This document shows positions 1 to 8,473 of a DNA stretch of 64,000 nt, one piece after another. Position 1 is the first letter of the stretch. The number at the start of each line of letters is the position of its first letter. Source of the stretch: JAVBLQ01 sp031553435 (lineage in GTDB: Bacteria > Bacteroidota > Bacteroidia > Bacteroidales > Azobacteroidaceae); the NCBI GenBank assembly GCA_031553435.1, contig JAVBLQ010000086.1:1-64000 (forward strand), written 5' to 3'. The position numbers were made by a program, and so were the translations under genes. The notes beneath the pieces were generated by a model. The model was not told the DNA's origin. It did not search any database and saw nothing but the letters and a program-made list of their open reading frames with translations.

Positions 1-321
1 TATACTTCCATATTGTTTTCATTTAAATCATTAACAAGCATTAGCTTAGAATCTAATTCATTATAGTGTCTCAATAAATTCAGTTCTAATTTTTTTAATA
101 TCAAATTTTTATTGTCAATTTTTAAGATAAAAAAATCATCTGATCACAAGAAAATAAAAATGTTAGTAAAATGATTAAATAAATGTTTTTTGTTTTCATA
201 ACTAAATAGATTTAAATTTGAAAAACAAACATAATAAATGAAAGCAAAAAAACAAATCAATACATATGTTTTTATGAAATATTAATATTGTTTTAATTAA
301 ATAAAGAATAATAATACTGCT
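1..321. other. AT-rich left-edge region without a confident gene
   Basis: Very AT-rich DNA with frequent stops on both strands. The only coding-like signal is a minus-strand frame open from about position 143 to the window edge (47 codons). It has no ATG until position 41, so it could be the start of a gene continuing leftwards or a remnant. Positions 297-306 and 320-329 form a 10-bp inverted repeat overlapping the rseP stop codon, a possible weak terminator for that operon. Confidence 0.4.
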
Positions 322-1626
322 TTATTTAAAGAAATACCGGTAAATATCATTCGCATTTGCATAAAGCACTAAACCTAACAGAAGTACCATTCCTACGGTT
401 TGAGCATATTCAAGGAATTTTTCACTTGGTTTTCGTCTGGTAATTACTTCGTACAATAAAAACATTACGTGACCACCGTCCAAAGCCGGAATCGGCAAAA
501 TATTCATGAAGCCGAGCATAATTGAAAGGAAAGCTGTCATACTCCAGAAAGAGAACCAATCCCAAACCGGAGGAAATAAATTTCCGATAGCTCCAAAACC
601 ACCGATACTTGAAGCTCCTTTTTTGGTGAAAATAAATTCCATCTGGGAAACATAGAATGACAATTTCCTGATTCCGGATTTAACACCAACCGGGAAAGAC
701 TGGAAAAAATTATATTTGTCTGTTACAATTGTAGGATTTTTTCTAACGGAAATACCGATAGTACCTTTTTCATCTACTTTGGTTGGGAGAGTAATTTCTT
801 CTCCATTTCTTATAATTTTTATATTTACTTCTTTATCTTTATTTTTAGATAATTCGGCAGCCATACATGAAAAAGGAATCGCTTCTTTATTATTGACTGC
901 AATCACCTGGTCTCCCTGTTGAAATCCGGCTTTTTCCGCATTAAACCCCGGTATTATACTGTCAATAATCGCGGGAGCAATGTCCGTAAGCGGCATTTCT
1001 GAATCCAGGAACTGGTATTTGAAGTCTTGGGGCAAAACGATAGTTTGTTCTTTTCCCTGACGTAAAACGGTGACTTCTTTTGCTTTAATGAGTGAAACAA
1101 GTAACAACTCATCGTAACGATCCTGTTTTTCTCCATTGATAGAAAGTAAAACATCGCCATCCTGAAGTCCAACTTTGTGTCCTAATTCGCTGAAATACAA
1201 AGGCGTTTTTTCTATTGGAATATGAGAATCTCCCCACTTGAAAATAAGCATGGAGTAAATAAAAAACGCGAGGATAAAATTAAACAACACCCCTCCTATC
1301 ATGATCATCAACCGTTGACCGGCTGATTTTGAACGGAATTCCCAAGGTTGAGCTGGTTGAGCCATTTGTTCTTTATCCATGGATTCATCGATCATTCCGG
1401 ATATTTTAACATATCCACCCAGAGGTAACCAACCGATGCCATATTCAGTTTCACTATTTTTAGGTTTATATTTAAAAAGGGAAAACCATGGATTAAAGAA
1501 TAAATAAAATTTTTCGACCCGGACTTTGAACATACGGGCAAAAATGAAATGTCCAAACTCATGGACTATAACGAGAATTGATAAACTAAGTATTAATTGT
1601 AGCGCTTTGATCAGAAATGACTCCAT
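322..1626 (-). CDS. rseP: RseP-type site-2 zinc metalloprotease
   Basis: Intramembrane protease of the S2P/M50 family, 434 aa, close to the usual 440-450 aa. The N-terminal membrane helix carries the zinc motif HEFGH (residues 22-26). A second membrane segment near 110-130 is followed by two PDZ-like regions, and a C-terminal LDGGH motif (about residue 380) supplies the third zinc ligand. The family cleaves membrane-bound anti-sigma factors and leftover signal peptides in the inner membrane. It is the last gene of an operon with the M23 peptidase and dxr, 19 bases after dxr. The dxr-rseP neighbourhood is common in bacteria. Start is the ATG at 1626. Confidence 0.95.
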   Translation of the reverse strand: MESFLIKALQLILSLSILVIVHEFGHFIFARMFKVRVEKFYLFFNPWFSLFKYKPKNSETEYGIGWLPLGGYVKISGMIDESMDKEQMAQPAQPWEFRSKSAGQRLMIMIGGVLFNFILAFFIYSMLIFKWGDSHIPIEKTPLYFSELGHKVGLQDGDVLLSINGEKQDRYDELLLVSLIKAKEVTVLRQGKEQTIVLPQDFKYQFLDSEMPLTDIAPAIIDSIIPGFNAEKAGFQQGDQVIAVNNKEAIPFSCMAAELSKNKDKEVNIKIIRNGEEITLPTKVDEKGTIGISVRKNPTIVTDKYNFFQSFPVGVKSGIRKLSFYVSQMEFIFTKKGASSIGGFGAIGNLFPPVWDWFSFWSMTAFLSIMLGFMNILPIPALDGGHVMFLLYEVITRRKPSEKFLEYAQTVGMVLLLGLVLYANANDIYRYFFK

Positions 1627-1645
1627 TTAAATTAAGAATTAAAAA

Positions 1646-2803
1646 TTAAGAATTGGAAATAAATCCGGATGCGATTTTGCGGGATTCGGCATCCGATGCA
1701 ACATAATTTTCGTATGTGGGAACAGAAACAAAACTTGCTTTTTGCATAGTATGTTCTATCATATCACTCATTTGTAAGAAACCGATTTTATCTTTTAAGA
1801 AAGCATCGACTGCAATTTCATTGGCTGCATTCAAAATGCAGGGCATGTTCCCTCCTATTTTGACCGATTCGAACGCAAAAGCCAGATTACGAAATTTATT
1901 CATATCCGGTTCTTCGAATGTTAGGGAAGAAAACCGATTGAAATCCAGGCGTTCAAAATCAGCGTATAATCTGTTGGGATAAGCCAATGCATATTGTATC
2001 GGCAGTTTCATGTCCGGCATTCCTAATTGTGCTTTGATGGAAGAATCCCGGAATTGAACCATTGAATGAATAATTGATTGAGGATGTACAAGTACTTGTA
2101 TCTGATTGGGTTTTACTCCGAAAAGCCACTTGGCCTCGATCATTTCGAAACCTTTGTTCATCATGCTGGCCGAATCGATGGTTACTTTCGCTCCCATGTT
2201 CCAATTCGGATGTTTTAAGGCCTGTGCTTTGGTTACGGATGATAATTCATCCATGGAATGTTTGCGAAATGGTCCTCCTGATGCTGTAAGGATTATTTTT
2301 TCAACCGGATTATTCAGTTCTCCGGTCAAGCATTGGAAAATAGCGGAATGTTCGGAATCAACAGGAAGTATAGGCGTTTTATGCTTTATTGCCAGTTGAA
2401 TAATCAATTCTCCGGCAACAACCAATGTTTCTTTGTTTGATAATGCGATTGTTTTCCCTGCCTCAATAGCTTTGATAGTAGGTAATAATCCTGAATAACC
2501 AACCATTGCGGTAAGAACAATATCGATGGGCTCTGCCTGTACTATCTGGGCAATTGAATCGGATCCGCCCCATACTTTGATCGGTAAATCTTTCAAGGCT
2601 TCTTTTAATTCCGGATATTTTTGCTCGTTCGCAATGACAACCATCTCAGGCATAAACTTTTTTGCTTGCCGGATCAATAAATCGACTTGATTATTGGCTG
2701 TTAATGCATATACTTCAAATTGTTCGGGATTAGCATCGATCACTTCTAATGCCTGAGTTCCGATAGATCCGGTGGAGCCTAATATAGCAATTCGTCTTTT
2801 CAT
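1646..2803 (-). CDS. dxr: 1-deoxy-D-xylulose 5-phosphate reductoisomerase
   Basis: Second enzyme of the MEP isoprenoid pathway. It converts DXP to 2-C-methyl-D-erythritol 4-phosphate with NADPH in the cytoplasm. The N terminus has the Rossmann motif GSTGSIG. The middle holds SNKETLV, the metal-site PVDSEHSAIFQ, SGGPF and the ASMMNKG stretch, all typical of the family. The product is 385 aa from the ATG at 2803. A longer frame starts at TTG 2806, but the ATG overlaps the M23 stop codon as TGATG, which points to translational coupling. It belongs to the M23-dxr-rseP operon. Confidence 0.96.
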   Translation of the reverse strand: MKRRIAILGSTGSIGTQALEVIDANPEQFEVYALTANNQVDLLIRQAKKFMPEMVVIANEQKYPELKEALKDLPIKVWGGSDSIAQIVQAEPIDIVLTAMVGYSGLLPTIKAIEAGKTIALSNKETLVVAGELIIQLAIKHKTPILPVDSEHSAIFQCLTGELNNPVEKIILTASGGPFRKHSMDELSSVTKAQALKHPNWNMGAKVTIDSASMMNKGFEMIEAKWLFGVKPNQIQVLVHPQSIIHSMVQFRDSSIKAQLGMPDMKLPIQYALAYPNRLYADFERLDFNRFSSLTFEEPDMNKFRNLAFAFESVKIGGNMPCILNAANEIAVDAFLKDKIGFLQMSDMIEHTMQKASFVSVPTYENYVASDAESRKIASGFISNS

Positions 2804-3669
2804 CAAAATACAATATAATCTTCAGGGTTTACGGGACTTCCTTTGTACCAAAGTTCAAAATGCAAATGTTCTCCGGTAGAAAGTTTTCCGGTATTCCCGA
2901 TAATTGCAATGGCTTCTCCTGATTTCACCCGGTCTCCTTGCCTTTTCAGCAGCATTGCGTTGTGTTTATATATGGATATAAAACCATTTGAATGTTGTAA
3001 CTGGATAAAATATCCGGCATTCGGATCATATCCAGCAAAAATAACTGTTCCCTCAAGTGTTGCCAGAATGCTTGATTTCGGATCGGAAACAATATCGATA
3101 CCGAAATGCTTTTGTTTTGCATCGAAATGAGAAGAAATCATACCTTTAACCGGTTTGTAGAAAGACATTCCGGAGAATTTGACATTTTCCGACAATGAAG
3201 TGAGGTTGTATTTTTCCTCATCCTCATATTTCTTCATGAATTCTTCGGTTTCCCGTGATTTTTTTATTTCAAAATTCGGATCTATGTTTCTTTTGACGGA
3301 ATCAATCTGCCTGATCGAATCGATTTTTTTATCTCCTCTTAAAATACCTCCCAGATTATTTAAGTAAAGCGACTGAGACGCCATCGCTTGTTCCAAAGAA
3401 TCCGTATTCAAGGCTTGCGACATCATTTCACTTCTTACTTCACTATCCAGATATCCCGGTAAGTAATTCCTGATAGGCGTATTGATAATGATAAACGATG
3501 TAAGGGCAACCAGGATAAAACCGAATAAACCAATGATCAAAATCCCATTGAGCCTTGAAAGCCTTAAAGAAAAAACTTCTTCTAATGTATTTTCATTGAG
3601 AAATGAAAGTTTGTATTTGAACTTTATTCTCTTCCAGAAAGTAGATTTTTTGTGTGATTTTTTTGCCAT
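2803..3669 (-). CDS. M23 family murein endopeptidase, membrane-anchored
   Basis: Predicted peptidoglycan endopeptidase of 288 aa. A basic N terminus (residues 1-40) precedes one transmembrane helix (about 41-63). An extracytoplasmic helical region follows to about 165, then a C-terminal LytM/M23 domain with HFGIDIV and the HLHFELW motif that provide zinc ligands. Such proteins trim cell-wall cross-links or activate amidases. It is the first gene of the M23-dxr-rseP operon and overlaps dxr by one base. A promoter lies at 3688-3717 on the same strand. The specific substrate cannot be read from sequence. Confidence 0.88.
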   Translation of the reverse strand: MAKKSHKKSTFWKRIKFKYKLSFLNENTLEEVFSLRLSRLNGILIIGLFGFILVALTSFIIINTPIRNYLPGYLDSEVRSEMMSQALNTDSLEQAMASQSLYLNNLGGILRGDKKIDSIRQIDSVKRNIDPNFEIKKSRETEEFMKKYEDEEKYNLTSLSENVKFSGMSFYKPVKGMISSHFDAKQKHFGIDIVSDPKSSILATLEGTVIFAGYDPNAGYFIQLQHSNGFISIYKHNAMLLKRQGDRVKSGEAIAIIGNTGKLSTGEHLHFELWYKGSPVNPEDYIVF

Positions 3670-3687
3670 CCCTTAATTTCAAACATG

Positions 3688-3717
3688 CAAATGTACATGA
3701 TTATCTTTTAAAATCCA
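3688..3717 (-). promoter_or_regulatory. Promoter of the M23-dxr-rseP operon
   Basis: On the minus strand a TACATTTG box (3688-3695) fits the Bacteroidota -7 consensus TAnnTTTG. A weak -33 element (TGG, 3715-3717) lies 19 bases upstream. The start codon at 3669 follows closely, giving a short leader. Confidence 0.6.
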
Positions 3718-3778
3718 TGCATTATGCATTTTTTTAGTTTTCTACTGATTTTTTCAATTGCTTATTGAAAAAAAATAA

Positions 3779-3839
3779 ATTTCATACCTCTTCAAGTACA
3801 TTTCATACATTAAAACAACCACTACATACAACTACATAG
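3779..3839. promoter_or_regulatory. Paired direct repeats, candidate LytTR binding sites
   Basis: ATTTCATAC occurs at 3779-3787 and again at 3800-3808, a perfect 9-bp direct repeat separated by 12 bp. This is the arrangement bound by LytTR-domain dimers. A second tandem pair, ACTACATA, lies at 3821-3828 and 3831-3838 with 10-bp periodicity. All lie upstream of the -33 box of the LytTR gene and could serve autoregulation. The match is to the format only, because the 9-mer does not resemble the published consensus closely. Confidence 0.45.
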
Positions 3840-3847
3840 ATTTAACA

Positions 3848-3877
3848 TTGTTATTCAGAAAAATAATTCTAATATTG
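3848..3877 (+). promoter_or_regulatory. Promoter of the LytTR operon
   Basis: TTG at 3848-3850, then 19 bases, then TAATATTG at 3870-3877, one base off TAnnTTTG. The expected transcription start lies only about ten bases before the ATG at 3895. Confidence 0.55.
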
Positions 3878-3894
3878 TACCGAAATCAAAAGGC

Positions 3895-4263
3895 ATGTCG
3901 AAATATCTGATCATATCAACATCTAATGAATTAGTGAGGGTTGCTCCCGAAAGAATTGTTTATATCAATTCCGATGGAAATTATTCGACTATGGTGCTTG
4001 CCGGTAAAGATGAAAAAGTATTTTCTTTTAATCTGGCTGCTTTTCAGAAATTGATAGAACAACAACTGGCTGAAGATGCACAAATTTTTATCAGAATAGG
4101 TAAAAGTTTGATTATCAACAGAAATTATATTCATTACATCAGTATTACTAAACAACAACTGGCATTATCCGATATAAGTTTCAGCCATTCTTTTATGCTT
4201 ACGGCTTCCAAAGAAGCTTTGAAACAGTTGAAAACCATATTGGAAAATGATATAGAAAGATGA
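3895..4263 (+). CDS. Stand-alone LytTR-domain DNA-binding protein
   Basis: A 122-aa protein that consists almost only of a LytTR domain (about residues 5-115), including the conserved IVYINSDGNYS region and the FIRIGKSLIINRNYI segment typical of LytTR factors. There is no receiver domain, so activity is probably set by protein level or by an unseen partner. It is first in an operon with three exported proteins: the next gene starts 4 bases after this stop, and later genes are spaced 16 bases or overlap. Direct repeats at 3779-3839 are candidate target sites. Start is the ATG at 3895 just behind a recognisable promoter. Confidence 0.85.
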   Translation: MSKYLIISTSNELVRVAPERIVYINSDGNYSTMVLAGKDEKVFSFNLAAFQKLIEQQLAEDAQIFIRIGKSLIINRNYIHYISITKQQLALSDISFSHSFMLTASKEALKQLKTILENDIER

Positions 4264-4267
4264 CGTT

Positions 4268-5122
4268 ATGAGAAATAATGATATAAACATAGATGACGAA
4301 ATTCAAATCTTAGGTCAGAACAGACACAAAAGGAAACCTCAGTCCATTAGTAATAAACAGAAAATTATTATTTATCTGGTTTGTGCTTCATCTGTTATTA
4401 CTACTCTTATTTGTAGTTTAGCTTTATTATTAAATAAGGAAAAAGAACCTCATTATCAACAAATTCAGGAAGTTGAGCAGAAAGAAGAGAATAAAAAAGA
4501 GCAAGAAAAGGCTTTTATCGAAATATTGGAAGAAACTGTAAACGATGTTCCCATGTATGTTTATATTCCTCACAATGCTTCAATGGAATTAACAACCGAA
4601 TTGCCGGATAAATCTGACAGTTCAATAATCTTCGTTGCTCAGGCTGCTGATTTTCGTGCTGATAATCAGGGAATCGTTGGAGATTATGTTCTTGCAGGCA
4701 ACCAATTGGCGCGCGGCCAACGAAAGGAAGGTTTTTGTGCAATCATCGATAATCAAATTACAATCGGAATGGCTACAAAAACAGATTTTCTCTCAGAAGC
4801 AATTGCCCATAACGGATATTTTTTCCGCCAATATCCTTTGGTAAATAACTCAACTGTAGTTGATAATGAGCCGAAGGGAAAAAGTATCAGAAGAGCATTG
4901 GCTATTCGCAACAAACAGGTATTAATGGTAGAAAGCCGTAGCAGAGAATCTTTCCACGATTTTGCACAAGCGCTTGTCGATATAGGTATTTCGGATGCTA
5001 TTTACCTGGTCGGAGAATCTGCCTTTGGTTGGTATTATGACAAAGACGGAACAATGACCACATTCGGTAAGGAAAAAGAAAATCTTCCGGGAACTAATTA
5101 CCTGATCTGGCGAGCACAATAA
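4268..5122 (+). CDS. Membrane-anchored phosphodiester-glycosidase-like (DUF2233/NAGPA-type) protein
   Basis: 284 aa. Residues 1-33 are polar and basic, and one membrane helix follows (about 34-56). A Glu/Lys-rich stretch (about 60-80) leads to an extracytoplasmic domain. The domain has the pattern AADFRADNQGIVGDYVLAGN, a central KGKSIRRALAIRNKQVLMVES segment and DAIYLVGESAFGW near the C terminus. This resembles the phosphodiester glycosidase (NAGPA/DUF2233) fold, where such segments surround the active site. I assign the family from pattern only. Substrate is unknown, possibly a glycan phosphodiester. It is translated in the LytTR operon, 4 bases after the regulator. Confidence 0.55.
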   Translation: MRNNDINIDDEIQILGQNRHKRKPQSISNKQKIIIYLVCASSVITTLICSLALLLNKEKEPHYQQIQEVEQKEENKKEQEKAFIEILEETVNDVPMYVYIPHNASMELTTELPDKSDSSIIFVAQAADFRADNQGIVGDYVLAGNQLARGQRKEGFCAIIDNQITIGMATKTDFLSEAIAHNGYFFRQYPLVNNSTVVDNEPKGKSIRRALAIRNKQVLMVESRSRESFHDFAQALVDIGISDAIYLVGESAFGWYYDKDGTMTTFGKEKENLPGTNYLIWRAQ

Positions 5123-5138
5123 AATAAAATCCCGATAT

Positions 5139-6164
5139 ATGAGACACTTAATTTACATCGGCATCTTTGCCGTTGCAGGCATTGTTTTTGCCTGTAAAAA
5201 AGATATTCCCGAACAACAACAGGACTACAAACAACCGAATGCTATTTATTACTGGAAAACCGTTTTCCGGTTAAATGGGGCTGAACGTAAATTTCTCACT
5301 GATCACAACATCGGTCGAATGTATATCCGTTTCTTTGATGTAGCGATGGATGACCCGAATCAATATTGGACAAAAGTTAATCCCATAGCAACTATTATTT
5401 TCAAAGAAACTCCACCTGAGGATATAGAAATTGTTCCTACTGTATTTATTACGAATGAGGGTCTTAAAAGTGAATACTTTGATAATTCTTACCCTTCCAA
5501 AATCCTCAAACGTATTTTAACTATGGCCGAAACGAACAATATACAAAACATTCGCGAAATACAGATTGATTGCGATTGGACTCAAACCACACAGGAAAAA
5601 TATTTTAATTTCCTGAGAATACTTAAAGATTCGTTGGCTCCAAAAGGAATATTACTTTCCACAACGATTCGTTTGCATCAGTTCTCTTTGCCGGCTCCTC
5701 CCGTTGACCGCGGCGTTTTAATGTGTTATAATACAGGAAATTTGAAAGATAATCAAAGCATTAATTCCATATTAAACGTATCAGATGTACAACCTTATGT
5801 TAAAAATATCGACAATTATTCTTTGCCGATAGATGTAGCCTACCCCACATTTTCCTGGGCTGTCTGGTTTCACGACAAGCGGTTCAAAGCCATTCTTCGT
5901 TCAGCAGATAAAGCCGATACGGAAACTTACAAATATCAAACCAATAATATCTATACAACCATACAAGGACATTATGTGGATGGTTATTATGTTGCACCCG
6001 GTGATGATATCCGGTTTGAAAATGCTGATTTCCAACAAACAATGGCTGTTAAACATATGCTTGATCATAAATTCAGGAATGCTTCCATCATACTTTATCA
6101 CTTAGATTCTTTAAATCTTTCAAAATACTCATCCAATGAAATCGATCAAATTTATAATCATTGA
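5139..6164 (+). CDS. Lipoprotein with possible glycoside-hydrolase-like barrel
   Basis: 341 aa with a short N-terminal signal and a lipobox-like IVFAC (Cys about residue 19), so it is probably a lipoprotein. The body has barrel-like strand spacing, including RMYIRFFDVAM, a NIREIQIDCDWT segment with acidic residues, LLSTTIRLHQF and VDRGVLMCYNTG. That order of strands and acidic residues resembles GH18-like or DUF3142-like TIM barrels, but I cannot name a family with confidence. It is third in the LytTR operon, 16 bases after the previous gene, and its end overlaps the next gene by 29 bases. Confidence 0.6.
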   Translation: MRHLIYIGIFAVAGIVFACKKDIPEQQQDYKQPNAIYYWKTVFRLNGAERKFLTDHNIGRMYIRFFDVAMDDPNQYWTKVNPIATIIFKETPPEDIEIVPTVFITNEGLKSEYFDNSYPSKILKRILTMAETNNIQNIREIQIDCDWTQTTQEKYFNFLRILKDSLAPKGILLSTTIRLHQFSLPAPPVDRGVLMCYNTGNLKDNQSINSILNVSDVQPYVKNIDNYSLPIDVAYPTFSWAVWFHDKRFKAILRSADKADTETYKYQTNNIYTTIQGHYVDGYYVAPGDDIRFENADFQQTMAVKHMLDHKFRNASIILYHLDSLNLSKYSSNEIDQIYNH

Positions 6165-8421
6165 GTTGTTTTTAATAACAGTCTGTTTGCCGGAAGTCGA
6201 AGCTTGCTGGTCGCCCGAATACAGTCCGGGAGAATATTATGTATTCAAAGTTTATGACGAAAATAATGATTCAATCAACAACGGTCAGGAAGAAGAAAAC
6301 GTTGCCGAATGGCAAACTTATACTTCAAAAAAAACTACGCAAGACGATATATATCAGGTAGTTTATAATTATTCTACTCTTGATATGGAATATTTGCTTT
6401 CATTAATGGATAAAGGCATTTACCAAACTGATAATAAAAATACTTTCGTACAATATCTGTTTTCGACAAAAGACAGAGATGCCATTGCATTGCTTTTACT
6501 CGCTAAAAAATGTTACAACTACAGGACAAAACGAGATGATCCCTGGTGGTATCCTACCAAAGAAGATTTAAAATATGGAGATTTGCAATCCATTCTGGAT
6601 GAAGCTTTAGCATATAAAGGCACTGCATTGAAACAGCGTTATCTGTTACAAGCCATCAGAGCCGCCATTACCATGGGAGAAGATGATATTTGTATGGAGC
6701 TTTGGGAAAAACAGATCAAAAACTCTCCGAATTCAGTAATCAAAAGAATGTCGCAATCATACATTGCAGGCATATTGTTCAGAAGAGAAAAATATGAAGA
6801 AGCCGCTCCCCTTTTCATCGGATCAGGAGATGAAACCAGTTTCTGGTGGTGCGCCAATCAATTGACCAATAGTAAAACCGATATTCAAAAAATTGAAATT
6901 TTGCATAACTACTCTCCCAACTCACCCAGTCTTGCTAAAATGCTTCAACAGATTGTTTTTGAAGCAGAAAGAGCAGGAAATATCAAGCGCTTTGTAAATG
7001 ATCAACCAGATTGGTATCTTGAATGGTATTCGGATAATTTCAGACAAAACAGGAAACGCTATATTTCTCTTCGCGATTTATCTTTGAAAATTGCACGGCA
7101 AGGAAAAACAGACAATCCGGCTATGTGGCAATATGCTGCATCATTCCTTACAATGATGGACGGAAAACCATTGTATGCCAGCAAAATACTAAAACAATCA
7201 GCTAATATGAAAGGAACTCCCGATATAAAAGAAAAAATCAAAATCTTTCAATTTATGCTGGATGCAATAAACGGAAGCTATGATACAGCTTTTGAACAGA
7301 AAATACTTCCTCAATTGAAATGGCTGGATCAGAAAATCAGGACAAATATCACAGATGAAGTGAGAAAAAAAACGATTGAAGACACTTGGATGATGCACGG
7401 AAATTACAGCTATTATTACTACAATGATATGATGCGTAAAATTGCGATCTCAATTATCTCTACCAACTATCTGAAAAGAAGAAATGCCGTAAAAGCCGCT
7501 GCATTTGCCGGAATGGGAACAGAACTCCTTCCTAAATTAATAGGCTTAAGAGAAACTTCCCTCAATGATAAGTACATAACAGTAACATTGGAAGAATACA
7601 GAAAAGATACCGTTAACTGGAATATGGATTACAGCAATGAGCTCTTTCTGATGTTGGATACTATCCGCGTACAAGATGTGATAGCTTATAAAGATTATTT
7701 ATTCTCGGGAGGAAAAACTGAGCTCGACAGATTTCTGATCGAACGCTGTTATAAAAACAAAAACTACTTCAATGAGCTGATCGGGACAAAATATATCAGG
7801 GCAATGCAATTTGACAAAGCCGTCGCTTATCTGAAAAATGTAGATGATTATTATGAAAAAACACTCAATATCTATAAAGAAGGATATCTGAATGACGATC
7901 CCTTCTACCCGCCTTGGGTTGGTCGTGAAAAAAAGACAATAAAAAATAAAAAGCTGAATTTCTGTATAAAAATGAATGAACTCAAAAACCAGATCCGATC
8001 AACCCGCAATAAAAATGAAAAAGCTCAATATGAATACAAATATGCCATCGGACTGGCTCAAATCATTTCAAATAATTGGGCATTAGCAGCTTACGGACGC
8101 GGCAATCATACTCATGATATAGAAAATCATTACGATTTGTATAGTTATAAATTTAATAATCAAGTAAATAAATACTTAACACTGGCACAAAAAAGAAGTT
8201 CGGACAAAAACCTTCAATCTCAATGTATTTATGCCAGGTCATGGCTATATTGGGATATTGATTCCGATTATGATTCACAAAATCAGGAATATACTTATAA
8301 GCCAGCCAGAAAAATGAAATATTTGTTCAGTTTACTGGCAAAAAATTATGCCGGAACTCCTTTTGTGTTGGAAATGCAGACACAATGTGATTTGTTGGCG
8401 GATTATATAGCAAGTAAATGA
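6136..8421 (+). CDS. Large exported protein with helical (TPR-like) repeats
   Basis: 761 aa, unrecognised by name. The N terminus has a hydrophobic signal (about residues 5-23) ending near EACWSPEY, and the mature start is rich in aromatic residues. Most of the protein is amphipathic helices with repeated YEEAAPLF, FDKAVAYLKNV and GMGTELLPKL patterns, like a tetratricopeptide solenoid, which suggests protein binding at the cell envelope. It overlaps the preceding lipoprotein by 29 bases and closes the LytTR operon. A 13-bp inverted repeat terminator follows at 8425-8473. No catalytic motif is visible. Confidence 0.65.
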   Translation: MKSIKFIIIELFLITVCLPEVEACWSPEYSPGEYYVFKVYDENNDSINNGQEEENVAEWQTYTSKKTTQDDIYQVVYNYSTLDMEYLLSLMDKGIYQTDNKNTFVQYLFSTKDRDAIALLLLAKKCYNYRTKRDDPWWYPTKEDLKYGDLQSILDEALAYKGTALKQRYLLQAIRAAITMGEDDICMELWEKQIKNSPNSVIKRMSQSYIAGILFRREKYEEAAPLFIGSGDETSFWWCANQLTNSKTDIQKIEILHNYSPNSPSLAKMLQQIVFEAERAGNIKRFVNDQPDWYLEWYSDNFRQNRKRYISLRDLSLKIARQGKTDNPAMWQYAASFLTMMDGKPLYASKILKQSANMKGTPDIKEKIKIFQFMLDAINGSYDTAFEQKILPQLKWLDQKIRTNITDEVRKKTIEDTWMMHGNYSYYYYNDMMRKIAISIISTNYLKRRNAVKAAAFAGMGTELLPKLIGLRETSLNDKYITVTLEEYRKDTVNWNMDYSNELFLMLDTIRVQDVIAYKDYLFSGGKTELDRFLIERCYKNKNYFNELIGTKYIRAMQFDKAVAYLKNVDDYYEKTLNIYKEGYLNDDPFYPPWVGREKKTIKNKKLNFCIKMNELKNQIRSTRNKNEKAQYEYKYAIGLAQIISNNWALAAYGRGNHTHDIENHYDLYSYKFNNQVNKYLTLAQKRSSDKNLQSQCIYARSWLYWDIDSDYDSQNQEYTYKPARKMKYLFSLLAKNYAGTPFVLEMQTQCDLLADYIASK

Positions 8422-8424
8422 ATA

Positions 8425-8473
8425 GTGAAAGGTGAAGTGAGTTAAAGTGAACAAAGCGATCTTCACCTTTCAC
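8425..8473. terminator. Bidirectional hairpin between convergent genes
   Basis: Perfect 13-bp arms (GTGAAAGGTGAAG at 8425-8437, its complement at 8461-8473) with a 23-base loop. It separates the converging LytTR operon and purF-like gene and overlaps the last codons of the latter. The arm sequence recurs in another palindrome at 58206-58343. Confidence 0.6.

Noticed and set aside
1..143. Minus-strand frame open for 47 codons to the left edge
   Set aside because: No ATG before position 41 and no recognisable motif in an extremely AT-rich stretch; could be a real N terminus beyond the window but not supportable.
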